Origin: a virus
Length of the DNA stretch: 44,166 bases
Reading direction: 5' to 3' (one strand)
IMG/VR virus record: IMGVR_UViG_3300037486_000228
Coordinates: 1-44,166 of that record
In this document: piece after piece, positions 1-8,207 of the stretch
How positions within the stretch are numbered: the stretch's first letter is position 1
Layout: each line of letters opens with the position of its first letter
The notes under the pieces: model-generated
Told to the model about the DNA's origin: nothing
The model's database searches: none
Seen by the model: the letters and a program-made list of their open reading frames with translations, nothing else
Made by a program: the position numbers and the translations under genes

Positions 1-1031
1 TTCCACCTGCGATTATAAATTCAACGAGATTAACTGGCAAATCAATAACGTCGCCAGAAAGCGCGGAATTATTTGTAACTCCAAAATATAGTAACCCGGC
101 TGGCAGGTCTGCAATATCGCCATTGACTACACCCGTAGTGAATATATAAAACCTTTGTAACGTTGCTGGTAAGTCTGCAATGTCTCCTCCAAACGTTACG
201 GCAGCACCGGAACAATAAAAATATGTCAATGCAACTGGCAGATCGGCAAAATCACCAGTAACAATTCCAGTAGTAGCCAAACTGAAAAACGTAACCCCAA
301 CCGGAATGTCTGCCAAATCTCCCTGTATTGAACTGCCACTGTCCACAAGGAAATAAGTTAAAGCTGCACTAATATCAGCTATGTTACCTGTAAGGCTATT
401 GTTAACTACAAGAAAATAAGTTAATCCGGGCGGTAAGTCTGACACCGCCCCAGTTATCCCAACACCACTGAATACAAAGTATGTTATTCCGGCAGGTAAT
501 TCACTTGCAACCAGATTAAATGTATTTCCTGACGTAAATTCAAAATAAGTCAGGTTTGTGAATAACAAAGGATTCCCTCCGATTGTGGGACTATTCGATC
601 CTCCGGGAGTCCAGCCACCACCAGAACCGCCAAGCCGTGTAACTTTTGACGAATCGCTGAAATTGATAATACCAGTTCCGACGGGACATCTCATATAAAG
701 AGTACGCAAACCACCACTCGTAACTAATAGTGAAGTAGATTCATTGAGAGTTCCTGCCGCATCAGAATAAAAACGCCCTGCCCCGCTGATTGTCAAAGTT
801 ATATTACTTGACACAATCATATTCATTGAGGTTACACCACTGCCGTCCCCCTGTTTTGTTATGCCAAGACTGAATGCTGACGATTGTGAAATTGTGTTAG
901 AATTAACTGTTTGCCATGAAATTGATTCTGCACGAACACGGTAATAGTATTGCGTGTTTTCTAACAAGCCAGTTACGGGATATGAAGTAACATTTCCGAC
1001 GGACAGATTGTTGTAACCGGGAACGAATGAA
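1..1031. repeat. Imperfect terminal direct repeat, left copy
   Basis: Bases 1-1031 align without gaps to 43136-44166, with about 59 mismatches by eye. The repeat lies wholly inside the fibre gene. It most likely reflects overlap of the two ends of a circular or circularly permuted genome carrying allelic differences. Two separate paralogous genes are the alternative. Confidence 0.95.
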
Positions 1032-2083
1032 ATAAAGCCAGCATCGTAAGCAATGTCAAGAAGATAATTTGTTGCTCCTGCATAAGCTTGCCAGTTTGAC
1101 GTAAATGACAATACTGATACGTTCGTTGCAGCCAAAGCAACCGGCGGAGTTAAATTAAGTGATTTACCTTTTATTAAACGCAATCCTAAAAATTGATTTT
1201 TGTTAGCTACACCGGAAAATGAAGCATTGTCTGAATTAAATTCCATCTGTGCATAATAACACCTTGTCGCATCATATTCGTCTGCTGTTAATAATAAGGC
1301 TTGTTGACCAAGTAACAAATACAATCCTGTAATCGGATCGTAATAACCTGTCGACCGCATACTAAATCCATAAGTGTCGACAGCCCCTGTATTCGGTGCG
1401 TTCCAATGAACTGTACCAACTTCTTTTAAGATACCTCCAGCATCACTAACGTCACCAACAAAATTTATTAATTGCTGCCAATCGCTACGGGAAGGAACTC
1501 GCCAGCCATCAGGGACAAAACCAGATGACATAATTTGATTGTACGTGTATAAACCACCGTAGCCAGTTCTGTTAGGTTCATAGTTGTCATACACTTTTGA
1601 TCCGGGATAATTAGCATCCCAGTTTAAACACATCCAAATTTGTGTGCCTATTTCAACCTCGCAATAAATAACAGACGGTTCGATTACAGGTAATTGTATT
1701 GCTGGACTGAATCCGGTTGTGGATACTGCACGACTACCGACAATAATCGTAATTTCAACATCGTAACCATGTGTCAGGTTATTATAAACTTCCCACGATC
1801 CGGGATCAGCACGGACAGCACCCCAACCGGAATCCGTATAAATATAAATTTCCCGTGCGTTCATTATCGTCCGGATAGCCGTCGTCTGTTCTTCGGTAAG
1901 TTGACCAGATCCGATACGCATTTTCTGAGTTCCGAGCGTCCGGTATTTTTCACCTTCAGTCTGAAACAGGATTGAACCAGTACGAAATAGCCAGTAATGC
2001 CAACCATTATAATACCAACGCAGGTAATATCCGTCACATCGACGGCTGATTTTGATTCGTGCAAGATCGTAAAGACAGGCCAT
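1..2083 (-). CDS. Composite tail fibre: FISUMP + FN3 + leucine-rich repeats (3' part beyond window edge)
   Basis: Open for 694 codons from the ATG at 2083, which overlaps the stop of the upstream gene (ATGA). Residues 1-110 form a domain with the motif YYLRWYYNGWHYWLF (19-33), also found at the start of the 779-residue tail protein. Residues about 139-306 match the FISUMP (Fibrobacter succinogenes major paralogous) domain: IGTQIWM (145-151), PDGWRVPS (191-198), FLGLRLIKG at its end. Residues 310-395 are a fibronectin type III domain (ENTQYYYRVRA near its end). From about 470 follow repeats of 22-24 residues with the core GDIADLPxxLxYF, a leucine-rich-repeat type. If the genome is circular the gene ends at 42756, giving about 820 residues. 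Inferred role: exposed tail fibre or receptor-binding adhesin. Domain calls are firm, role inferred. Confidence 0.8.
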   Translation of the reverse strand, partial: MACLYDLARIKISRRCDGYYLRWYYNGWHYWLFRTGSILFQTEGEKYRTLGTQKMRIGSGQLTEEQTTAIRTIMNAREIYIYTDSGWGAVRADPGSWEVYNNLTHGYDVEITIIVGSRAVSTTGFSPAIQLPVIEPSVIYCEVEIGTQIWMCLNWDANYPGSKVYDNYEPNRTGYGGLYTYNQIMSSGFVPDGWRVPSRSDWQQLINFVGDVSDAGGILKEVGTVHWNAPNTGAVDTYGFSMRSTGYYDPITGLYLLLGQQALLLTADEYDATRCYYAQMEFNSDNASFSGVANKNQFLGLRLIKGKSLNLTPPVALAATNVSVLSFTSNWQAYAGATNYLLDIAYDAGFISFVPGYNNLSVGNVTSYPVTGLLENTQYYYRVRAESISWQTVNSNTISQSSAFSLGITKQGDGSGVTSMNMIVSSNITLTISGAGRFYSDAAGTLNESTSLLVTSGGLRTLYMRCPVGTGIINFSDSSKVTRLGGSGGGWTPGGSNSPTIGGNPLLFTNLTYFEFTSGNTFNLVASELPAGITYFVFSGVGITGAVSDLPPGLTYFLVVNNSLTGNIADISAALTYFLVDSGSSIQGDLADIPVGVTFFSLATTGIVTGDFADLPVALTYFYCSGAAVTFGGDIADLPATLQRFYIFTTGVVNGDIADLPAGLLYFGVTNNSALSGDVIDLPVNLVEFIIAGG

Positions 2084-3066
2084 CAGGGTGCAGTTATTTC
2101 AGCAGTAAAATACGATGCAGTGGATTCGATTCCAGCAGGATCAATCGACAGCGAACAGACGTGTCCCTCGAGATCATCAGCCGGAACGTTCGTTGTTGTT
2201 GACGATAACAATAGATTTTGAGCCGAATACGTTTTTATCGTAACCGTAATATCTGATCCGGGTGAAATAAGCGGACGTTCAGGAAGGATAAATGAAATAT
2301 CGAACGGTAACCCGGCGAAATAAACAGGATATTCAAATGAATTGAAAAACGGAGCGCAGTTAATATCATCCGGTTCGTATTCATGAAGGTTCGATCCCTG
2401 TTCTTCAGACCTGACTGCTTCAGCATAATACCATATCACTTCCGGAGAGGCTTCAGGTATCCATGATTCGGCTGATCCGTACCAGCATTCACGATATTCA
2501 AGACTGAAATTCCCTGATTTATTCGTATCGGCCAGTATCAGTGCAGAATAATCCGTTACTTTCCCGATCGCCGTTATGATTCTCAGAATCCCAGATACAT
2601 CAAGGTCAGCATAACCGAACGAATCCGGGGATGCGATTATAGTCAGACTGTTCAGGACACCGTTTATCGTCAATCGCCCCTCGAAATAATATCCACCATG
2701 AATGGTATTATCATTCAGGTATGTTATCGCCCGGTCGGGATCAAGGGCAGGATCCGTCGGATCGAATCCGGTGATAAACGGGATATCAGTTTCAATTACA
2801 GTCGTCGTAGTTCCTGCATCAACAGTTCCGAGATACATGGCGTTCAGGGATTTGTTATAAACAGCGATAACATCGTTTTCAGCCCCATCGTATGTTCCTG
2901 CTGCAACAGTAATTTGCAGAAAGCCTCCGTTATTAGCCGCCGATACAACGTCATAATCGTGGCGATGCAGCCTGAAGTTATTCGGAGATTCAGTCGCCAC
3001 CCACCGACAGAGGATTTCAGGACTTACTTGTTCAACGTATGCTGGTGTACTGATTAACGTTATCAT
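2083..3066 (-). CDS. Putative tail protein, 327 aa
   Basis: I do not recognise a named family. The protein is rich in beta-strand-like segments with many T, S, Y and D residues and no membrane segment or signal peptide, as expected of a virion protein. Its ATG at 3066 lies just after the lipoprotein gene and its stop overlaps the ATG of the fibre gene, so it belongs to the tail operon. Residues 1-60 look like an anchoring region and the C-terminal 90 residues like a beta-sandwich. Position just before the fibre suggests a tail-tip or baseplate component; this is inference from context. Confidence 0.6.
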   Translation of the reverse strand: MITLISTPAYVEQVSPEILCRWVATESPNNFRLHRHDYDVVSAANNGGFLQITVAAGTYDGAENDVIAVYNKSLNAMYLGTVDAGTTTTVIETDIPFITGFDPTDPALDPDRAITYLNDNTIHGGYYFEGRLTINGVLNSLTIIASPDSFGYADLDVSGILRIITAIGKVTDYSALILADTNKSGNFSLEYRECWYGSAESWIPEASPEVIWYYAEAVRSEEQGSNLHEYEPDDINCAPFFNSFEYPVYFAGLPFDISFILPERPLISPGSDITVTIKTYSAQNLLLSSTTTNVPADDLEGHVCSLSIDPAGIESTASYFTAEITAP

Positions 3067-3067
3067 T

Positions 3068-3304
3068 TTATTTGCATTTACAGGTTTGAACCATGTTTGT
3101 CGTAGTATCAGAATACGTGTTTATCGTTTCAAATGTCTTGATCCATTCTGCGTCAACGTTACAATACGGGAATTCCTTCACGGAAGTAACAGTATGCCCG
3201 GTATAAACCCACATCGTCGTCACGGTGCAGACGTAGCAATCACTTTCAGGTTTATCGCACCCCGTAAATAATAATAACAATATTGTCAATAATAAACATT
3301 TCAT
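3068..3304 (-). CDS. Small lipoprotein in the tail operon, 78 aa
   Basis: The N-terminus MKCLLLTILLLLFTGCDK is a classic lipoprotein signal peptide with lipobox LFTGC, so Cys16 would be lipidated. The rest is a short domain with several cysteines (YVC, PYC, TCKCK at the end). The ATG overlaps the stop of the preceding small gene. A lipoprotein among virion genes is atypical. Phage lipoproteins in such positions (for example T5 Llp) often block receptors or exclude superinfecting phages, and that is my best guess without direct support. Confidence 0.65.
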   Translation of the reverse strand: MKCLLLTILLLLFTGCDKPESDCYVCTVTTMWVYTGHTVTSVKEFPYCNVDAEWIKTFETINTYSDTTTNMVQTCKCK

Positions 3305-3453
3305 CTGTATTTTTCCATTATTTTATCAAATTGTTCTTGCGTAACCGTGCGGACAAATCCCCCTAACTGAATCAATACACGGCCATTTTCAAACCGCTTG
3401 ATGATATGCGGCTCATAGGATTTCGGTAGTGATTTTTCCGATGAAAATACCAT
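3301..3453 (-). CDS. Hypothetical small protein, 50 aa
   Basis: Short frame ending in an ATGA overlap with the lipoprotein gene. I chose the Met at 3453 because the longer version from 3540 would overlap the preceding gene by 128 bases; even so 41 bases overlap. The middle reads HIIKRFENGRVLIQLGGFVR, a small beta-rich unit of the kind found in tiny phage accessory proteins. Function unknown. Confidence 0.4.
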   Translation of the reverse strand: MVFSSEKSLPKSYEPHIIKRFENGRVLIQLGGFVRTVTQEQFDKIMEKYR

Positions 3454-3862
3454 ACTTTTGGTTAATTTTTTCAATAGTTTTCTGACGTTCCGTATTATAA
3501 ACGTCAATAAATACTTTATTCCTGAACTGTTTGTTTCCATATTTATTTATGTACCAAGTCATTGACCGGGCTTCCGCCCATTTTCCTTTCTCCGTTACAG
3601 CCCTGAACAGGTTACGCCGTTGCATCCACCCGTAAATGATTTTGACCAACCCGTGATCTTTCGTGTTACGTCGTGGCCCCCGTCCACGTTCGACGACCGG
3701 AAGCCAGTACGGAACAATAATCCCGGCCGAATGTCCAGTTTCTTCAATAACGAACTGACGCATGATCGAATTAGATATCCGGTTGCCATAAAATGTATTT
3801 TTCTGACCGATATTACGGATCAGTTCTTCAAGTTCAGGGCGTATCGTAATGGCTAAAGACAT
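3413..3862 (-). CDS. HK97 gp10-like tail completion protein (putative), 149 aa
   Basis: Contains VPYWLPVVERGRGPRR (residues about 50-65) followed by a segment ending in IIYGWMQRR, a pattern resembling the neck/tail completion proteins of the HK97 gp10 group. These join the connector and the tail terminator. It begins 10 bases inside the end of the upstream gene and follows a tail-terminator-sized gene, which fits. Family assignment is by motif recognition only. Confidence 0.5.
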   Translation of the reverse strand: MSLAITIRPELEELIRNIGQKNTFYGNRISNSIMRQFVIEETGHSAGIIVPYWLPVVERGRGPRRNTKDHGLVKIIYGWMQRRNLFRAVTEKGKWAEARSMTWYINKYGNKQFRNKVFIDVYNTERQKTIEKINQKYGIFIGKITTEIL

Positions 3863-4293
3863 GGATCACGAGTTTCGTTCAGCAGATAATAAAGATTCAG
3901 GGCGATTGACCATCCGATGACATTCGCATCGTATTTCGTTTCCAGTACCCGTATGGCAGTAACGGGTGTTATTGTTTTAAATTCAGCCGATCCGATCAGC
4001 CGGATGATAATTCGTTTACAGATATTTAAACATTCCTGAAGTTTCGTTTCATTCTGTTCTGCTTTGTTCTCGAGCCTAACCTGCTGAACGACTTCAACCA
4101 TTATCGGGTTGTAATGTTCATGAATAGCGTTCGCCCGGACTTCAAGCTGAATATCTGCTGGTTGAATAATCACGCCGACGATATCAATCATATCCGACCG
4201 ATCTGTATATAGGTTCGTAAGCTGTGCCTGATCGTAAACAACCAGCGTACACCCGGAATCCGTGAGGATCTGTTTCAGTTTATCAGTAATCAT
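3853..4293 (-). CDS. Putative tail terminator / minor tail protein, 146 aa
   Basis: No named family recognised with confidence. Its size (146 aa), alpha/beta look and place directly before a gp10-like gene fit a tail terminator or related head-tail joining protein. It starts right after the stop of the 289-residue gene (4294) and overlaps the next gene by 10 bases, so translation is probably coupled. Confidence 0.45.
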   Translation of the reverse strand: MITDKLKQILTDSGCTLVVYDQAQLTNLYTDRSDMIDIVGVIIQPADIQLEVRANAIHEHYNPIMVEVVQQVRLENKAEQNETKLQECLNICKRIIIRLIGSAEFKTITPVTAIRVLETKYDANVIGWSIALNLYYLLNETRDPCL

Positions 4294-5163
4294 CTAATAT
4301 TGTGTTTTAAATCCCATCCTTACATATCCCCATCTAATAGAATTATTTGCAGTCGTGGTAATTCTCACTACATATCCTTCCCCAATAGTTTTACCAGATA
4401 TTAAAGTTGATAAATTACTTCTGCGCCAATTAACATAAAGCCCCGATGCTATCCTTGTATTCGCACCGTAATCAGTTGACAGCATTATAATCCTGTTTGC
4501 AGTCGGATACGTAAATGCGGCTGCACTGTATGTCCAGCCTGTCGTTTTATGATGAATTAATTCAAGGTTTATCCCGGTGTCAGTTGCGCCACCAAGCGCA
4601 AAGAATACAAGACTTGTAATAATGAAATTGGTATTGTTATTACTTTTTGCTCTGATACTTCCGTAATTGAATGACAACGCGTTTCCGGCAGCACCTCCCG
4701 ATAAAGTATATGTGACCTGACCGAGCCATTTCTTCGTCGTTTGAAAAAATTGATTTGCAGAAATAGTTGAGCAATTAGCTATAAGAATTTCGCTATCAGC
4801 ATTATTCCTAATTCCGTTATCATCAATGGAAATACCCGTAACGGTCAGAACTGTTGCTCCTGCTGAAGCCCCGGAAACAACAGCAATGACTCTTACGCCC
4901 GTTGCGTTAAGTGCTGTGCCGTGTGTTTGCGTTACTGTTCCGCCGATTGTTAATGTAGCGTTAGCAGCCACTAAATTATAAAATCCACCAACATAATTAC
5001 TACCGGCAAGCCCAGAATCGATTAATGGTAAGGTTTCAAGACTAACTAAATCACTTGAAAGCAGTGCAAGAATACGATCATCAAATGGTATATGAACCGA
5101 ACCTTTAGCAGGATTCCGTTTAACGGTATTGACTTCAAAGTATCTACGTTTCGGATCTGCCAT
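4294..5163 (-). CDS. Putative structural (tail) protein, 289 aa
   Basis: A soluble protein without signal peptide, rich in Gly, Ala, Thr and Ser with many predicted beta strands (for example TLTIGGTVTQTHGTALNATG). This composition is typical of virion tube or decoration proteins. It lies between TerL and tail joining genes, overlapping its upstream neighbour by 20 bases. A separate capsid gene lies at 30142-31227, so this one is more likely a tail tube or decoration protein, but the sequence does not settle it. Confidence 0.45.
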   Translation of the reverse strand: MADPKRRYFEVNTVKRNPAKGSVHIPFDDRILALLSSDLVSLETLPLIDSGLAGSNYVGGFYNLVAANATLTIGGTVTQTHGTALNATGVRVIAVVSGASAGATVLTVTGISIDDNGIRNNADSEILIANCSTISANQFFQTTKKWLGQVTYTLSGGAAGNALSFNYGSIRAKSNNNTNFIITSLVFFALGGATDTGINLELIHHKTTGWTYSAAAFTYPTANRIIMLSTDYGANTRIASGLYVNWRRSNLSTLISGKTIGEGYVVRITTTANNSIRWGYVRMGFKTQY

Positions 5164-5806
5164 GTTTCTTATTTTTTGCTTTGTATTCCTGATTTAGCAG
5201 GTCAGCATATTGCCGATTGAAATCCTGTGTAGCCTTTTCGTGCATAAATCTGACAAGGCATTCATTATACGGTGTCAGCAGGACTTCGCCGACAGTTATT
5301 TTCATGGAGTCACGTAAGAAATTCAGGGCTGACATTTCAGCAAAGACATTCAGCTTTTCGACGCCTGCGGCTAATTCCACTTTTGATGGTTCACGATGAA
5401 GCAGTTTCTGTTCACGTGTGATCATTTCACCAATCAGATTTATTATGTGGATAACGACCGGGTACAAATCCTGAACGACGCAAGTTAGAACTATTTTTCC
5501 GAATAATAACGCACAATCCTGATCCCATTTTTTACCAGTTACGATCGGATAATAGTAACCATCAATCACCCTGACAATTACGCCATAATCATTCGGTTCA
5601 TCACGGGCAAAGAACATTCGCTGACCGTAACAGATATTCCCTGTAAATTCATCCATCGTCTGTGGAACAGCATATTTTCGTTTCCCGATACGGATCTGAT
5701 CCGGGACACCGAACTGTGACAGCCCTTCAGCCAGACCGCCGTATTCATCATTCCGAGCCATCATTTGACCGAGCGTCAGTTTATGAATTGGGATCACGTG
5801 TGCCAT
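5144..5806 (-). CDS. Hypothetical phage protein next to TerL, 220 aa
   Basis: Unrecognised. It is a mixed alpha/beta soluble protein with a basic, lysine-rich tail (EYKAKNKKHG). It overlaps the end of TerL by 13 bases and the start of the 289-residue gene by 20 bases. In many phages this place holds a portal-proximal or tail-assembly protein, but no diagnostic motif is visible. The residues TMDEFTGNICYGQR (51-64) recall Bacteroidetes phage hypothetical proteins found in tail modules; low certainty. Confidence 0.5.
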   Translation of the reverse strand: MAHVIPIHKLTLGQMMARNDEYGGLAEGLSQFGVPDQIRIGKRKYAVPQTMDEFTGNICYGQRMFFARDEPNDYGVIVRVIDGYYYPIVTGKKWDQDCALLFGKIVLTCVVQDLYPVVIHIINLIGEMITREQKLLHREPSKVELAAGVEKLNVFAEMSALNFLRDSMKITVGEVLLTPYNECLVRFMHEKATQDFNRQYADLLNQEYKAKNKKHGRSET

Positions 5807-6939
5807 TTTGCCCTTCCACGATTAGCGTTAGTAACTGTTTCCATGAATCTGTATCGTCCGCAGTCAATCAGGTGATCGAACCCGTCAATCGGTATTCCTG
5901 CCCGTTTATCTGACCACAGATAGTTTTTAAATTCCTTTGCCAGATCCGTCGAATCCTCAGTAATCACGTGTTCGTAATCCTGCATGAGTCTGAGGGCTTC
6001 AGATACCGTCCATTTCGTTTTATTAACAGGTCGGATATTGAATCCCTTCTGTTTCAGTTCTGCAATCATTCGGGCATCGGCACAGTCAGCAGTTATCAAA
6101 TCATTACGCCGGGCCGACTGTCCGATCAGTATCCCGAGTTGTCCGGGTGTATTCCCTGACTGATATAATCTCTGATCCCAATACATTATTTTACGGCGCT
6201 GATCAATCGCAACTTTGACCATTGCGTCAGGATCATTAAATCCGAAATCCAATCCGAAACTAAATGGCAGATGATCATCGAATTCTCCGTAATGCCAGTT
6301 CTGGAATATCGCACCCTCGAGTTTGCCCGTAAGACCTTCGCCATAAACTTTCCACCAGTACGGACTGTTACGGTGTCGCAGAATTGATTCAACGATACGT
6401 GCTGAAAGGAACGGGTTGTCCCGGTACGTCGAATGGATATACCCGCATTCGTCCGGGTTCTTTGCCATCAGTTCATCGTGTACCCAGAATTCGGCAACAG
6501 GATTGAAGTCAATCAGGACAAACCAGTTTGTTCGGATTTCAAGCTGATCGAAAATATCATATTTTATTCCGTATGCTTCATTAACAAACAGGATATCCCG
6601 TCGGGCGCCTTTCATCCGTTCTGCCTTATCCCCGGAAAAGAATTCAATCAGGTTTGATCCGATCCGATAACTGCTGTCGGATCTGTTATGATCTGATTCG
6701 TTATATATCCCGTCATTCATCAGGATATGAAAGAAGTCACGCATCGCCCCACGTTTAAGGTGCGGATATGTTTCTGCGACAATACTGATTATCAGGTTCG
6801 ATTTAATATGACAGAGGCTAATAATGTTTTGCAGGACTGAATACGTTTTCGATGATGATGTACCGCCCTGATTTATTACGAAACGTTTTCCTGCTGCTAC
6901 TGCCTCAAGATTCTTTCGGTAAATCGGCGTTACTTTCAT
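5794..6939 (-). CDS. terL: Terminase large subunit (TerL)
   Basis: The DNA-packaging motor: an ATPase that drives DNA into proheads and a nuclease that cuts concatemers. Walker A is GGTSSSKT (25-32) and Walker B with the catalytic Glu is ILFVNEA (116-122). The RNase-H-like nuclease half has GLDFGFNDP (229-237, Asp231), ADCAD (284-288) and DHLIDCGRYRF (355-365), supplying the acidic metal-binding residues. The 381-residue length is on the short side but both domains are present. The layout is PBSX/Terminase_3-like. Its start overlaps TerS by 35 bases. Unusually, no portal gene follows; the portal lies about 22 kb away. Confidence 0.95.
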   Translation of the reverse strand: MKVTPIYRKNLEAVAAGKRFVINQGGTSSSKTYSVLQNIISLCHIKSNLIISIVAETYPHLKRGAMRDFFHILMNDGIYNESDHNRSDSSYRIGSNLIEFFSGDKAERMKGARRDILFVNEAYGIKYDIFDQLEIRTNWFVLIDFNPVAEFWVHDELMAKNPDECGYIHSTYRDNPFLSARIVESILRHRNSPYWWKVYGEGLTGKLEGAIFQNWHYGEFDDHLPFSFGLDFGFNDPDAMVKVAIDQRRKIMYWDQRLYQSGNTPGQLGILIGQSARRNDLITADCADARMIAELKQKGFNIRPVNKTKWTVSEALRLMQDYEHVITEDSTDLAKEFKNYLWSDKRAGIPIDGFDHLIDCGRYRFMETVTNANRGRAKWHT

Positions 6940-7342
6940 TCAACATTTCTAACGATTTATTTATTTTTTCCTGTTCGTCCTGATCCATCGGCTGGACTTT
7001 TAGTTCCGGAAGCCGGATCGTCTGTTCGACCTGATCCTTTTGTCCGAGCAGTTGTTTCCCGAGCCAGATCAGCATCGTTTTATCCCCTGACATTGCAGTA
7101 TCGAACTGCTTCGCCCGGATCAGTTCCAGCCCTTCAGCTTTTTTTAATGCCGACCAAGCCGAAAATTCCATATTATTGTCTTGTGGACAACGAACATAAA
7201 GTGTATCTGCCGATATGCCTAAAATACCTGCAATTTCTTTCGTCTGACATTGTGCCTGAAGGTAGCGTCCGACTTTCGTCCAGTCAATCAAAGCTTTTGG
7301 CCGACCTGCTGAGTCACGTTTTTTTACCTGAGTTTTCATCAT
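6905..7342 (-). CDS. terS: Terminase small subunit (TerS), putative
   Basis: A 145-residue protein directly before TerL. Residues 25-55 read like a helix-turn-helix that recognises the packaging site (QTKEIAGILGISADTLYVR), and a helical oligomerisation region follows. The basic N-terminus (KTQVKKRDSAGRPK) could contact DNA. Met1 or Met2 could be the start; both overlap the end of the glycosyltransferase gene (7314). Call based on HTH, size and position. Confidence 0.8.
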   Translation of the reverse strand: MMKTQVKKRDSAGRPKALIDWTKVGRYLQAQCQTKEIAGILGISADTLYVRCPQDNNMEFSAWSALKKAEGLELIRAKQFDTAMSGDKTMLIWLGKQLLGQKDQVEQTIRLPELKVQPMDQDEQEKINKSLEMLNESNADLPKES

Positions 7343-8207
7343 AAAATTGTTGTAATTCTGTTGACCTGATTTCCTGACGTTTCATTAACTGAATCCCGTA
7401 ATCGTCCCGTTCTGGAATCTTTGACCAATCAATATCAGTTCGCCGGATCAGTTTATTATGGAAACACCGCCAGTTATCTTTGACCTGAAAATGCCAACGA
7501 TTGAATTTCCAGACGACCGTTACGTACTGTGGCCAAGTCAGGGCAAGAATTTTGGCATTCCTGAGCCGGGCAAGTTTCGATCCTTTGTATTCTGTCGTAC
7601 AACCGCCTTTGACGGTCATCGTATTACATTTTTTTACAAGGAACGAATTGAAATTAACAGTACACATTCCACCCGTTACTACCTGTAAGCAGATATCGAC
7701 ATCATCATTCATTCTGAGGCGCCAACGATACGGCATTGTATTACTGAACAGACAGGCGGAATACGTATGGCAATTCAGGTAATAAGGCTTATCGATATCA
7801 TTCAGGGCGAACATATCGTAATTCAGTCCAGCGATCCCGATATTCGTATAACGGTCACAGAAGTCCTCGATTGCACTCAGGGCGACGTTAGCATTACAGC
7901 GGATCCGTTTGCCTTTGTTCATCCGGTACACCCACCGGATATTATCGTCGAACTGCCAGTTACGTGAGAACCCCTCTTTCGTGCTGTGGTCACGAATCCA
8001 ATTCCGGGCGTAAATTAATCCCTGATTATTCTGTGGAAGTTTCAGCAGACGTTCTGCTCCGAATTTTTCCCGGTACGTTTCATATTCCTGTGGCTCAACA
8101 ACGATTCTGAATTCCAAACCATCTTCCAGAAAAAATCGAGCCGTATAACTTACATCAGCCCGGCCTTTCGACGGAATATAAACAGGATATCTCGGCTTAT
8201 GTTCCAT
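7314..8207 (-). CDS. TET-associated-type glycosyltransferase (TAGT-like)
   Basis: The N-terminus PVYIPSKGRADVS (8-20), VVEPQEYETY (36-45), then FDDNI (86-90) and NDDVD (167-171) match the signature of the TET-associated glycosyltransferases (GT-A fold; the DD motifs bind metal and sugar nucleotide). Members of this family were predicted to glycosylate oxidised bases in phage DNA. No TET/JBP oxygenase or hydroxymethylase is visible here, so the acceptor is unknown; protein or glycan acceptors remain possible. It overlaps the rSAM/SPASM gene by 11 bases and TerS by 29, placing it in one operon with radical SAM, ParB and terminase genes. Confidence 0.7.
   Translation of the reverse strand: MEHKPRYPVYIPSKGRADVSYTARFFLEDGLEFRIVVEPQEYETYREKFGAERLLKLPQNNQGLIYARNWIRDHSTKEGFSRNWQFDDNIRWVYRMNKGKRIRCNANVALSAIEDFCDRYTNIGIAGLNYDMFALNDIDKPYYLNCHTYSACLFSNTMPYRWRLRMNDDVDICLQVVTGGMCTVNFNSFLVKKCNTMTVKGGCTTEYKGSKLARLRNAKILALTWPQYVTVVWKFNRWHFQVKDNWRCFHNKLIRRTDIDWSKIPERDDYGIQLMKRQEIRSTELQQFYDENSGKKT

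Noticed and set aside
1-2083. A diversity-generating retroelement, because lectin-like tail domains and near-identical sequence copies are present
   Set aside because: No reverse transcriptase gene is seen, the two copies lie at the contig ends, and the differences are mostly silent rather than at adenines.
1694-3057. Several plus-strand open frames opposite the tail genes
   Set aside because: They lie antisense to well-supported minus-strand genes, lack domain-like sequence and sit in no plus-strand operon.
4294-5163. A second major capsid protein
   Set aside because: A better capsid candidate follows the protease at 30142-31227, and no protease or scaffold lies near this gene.
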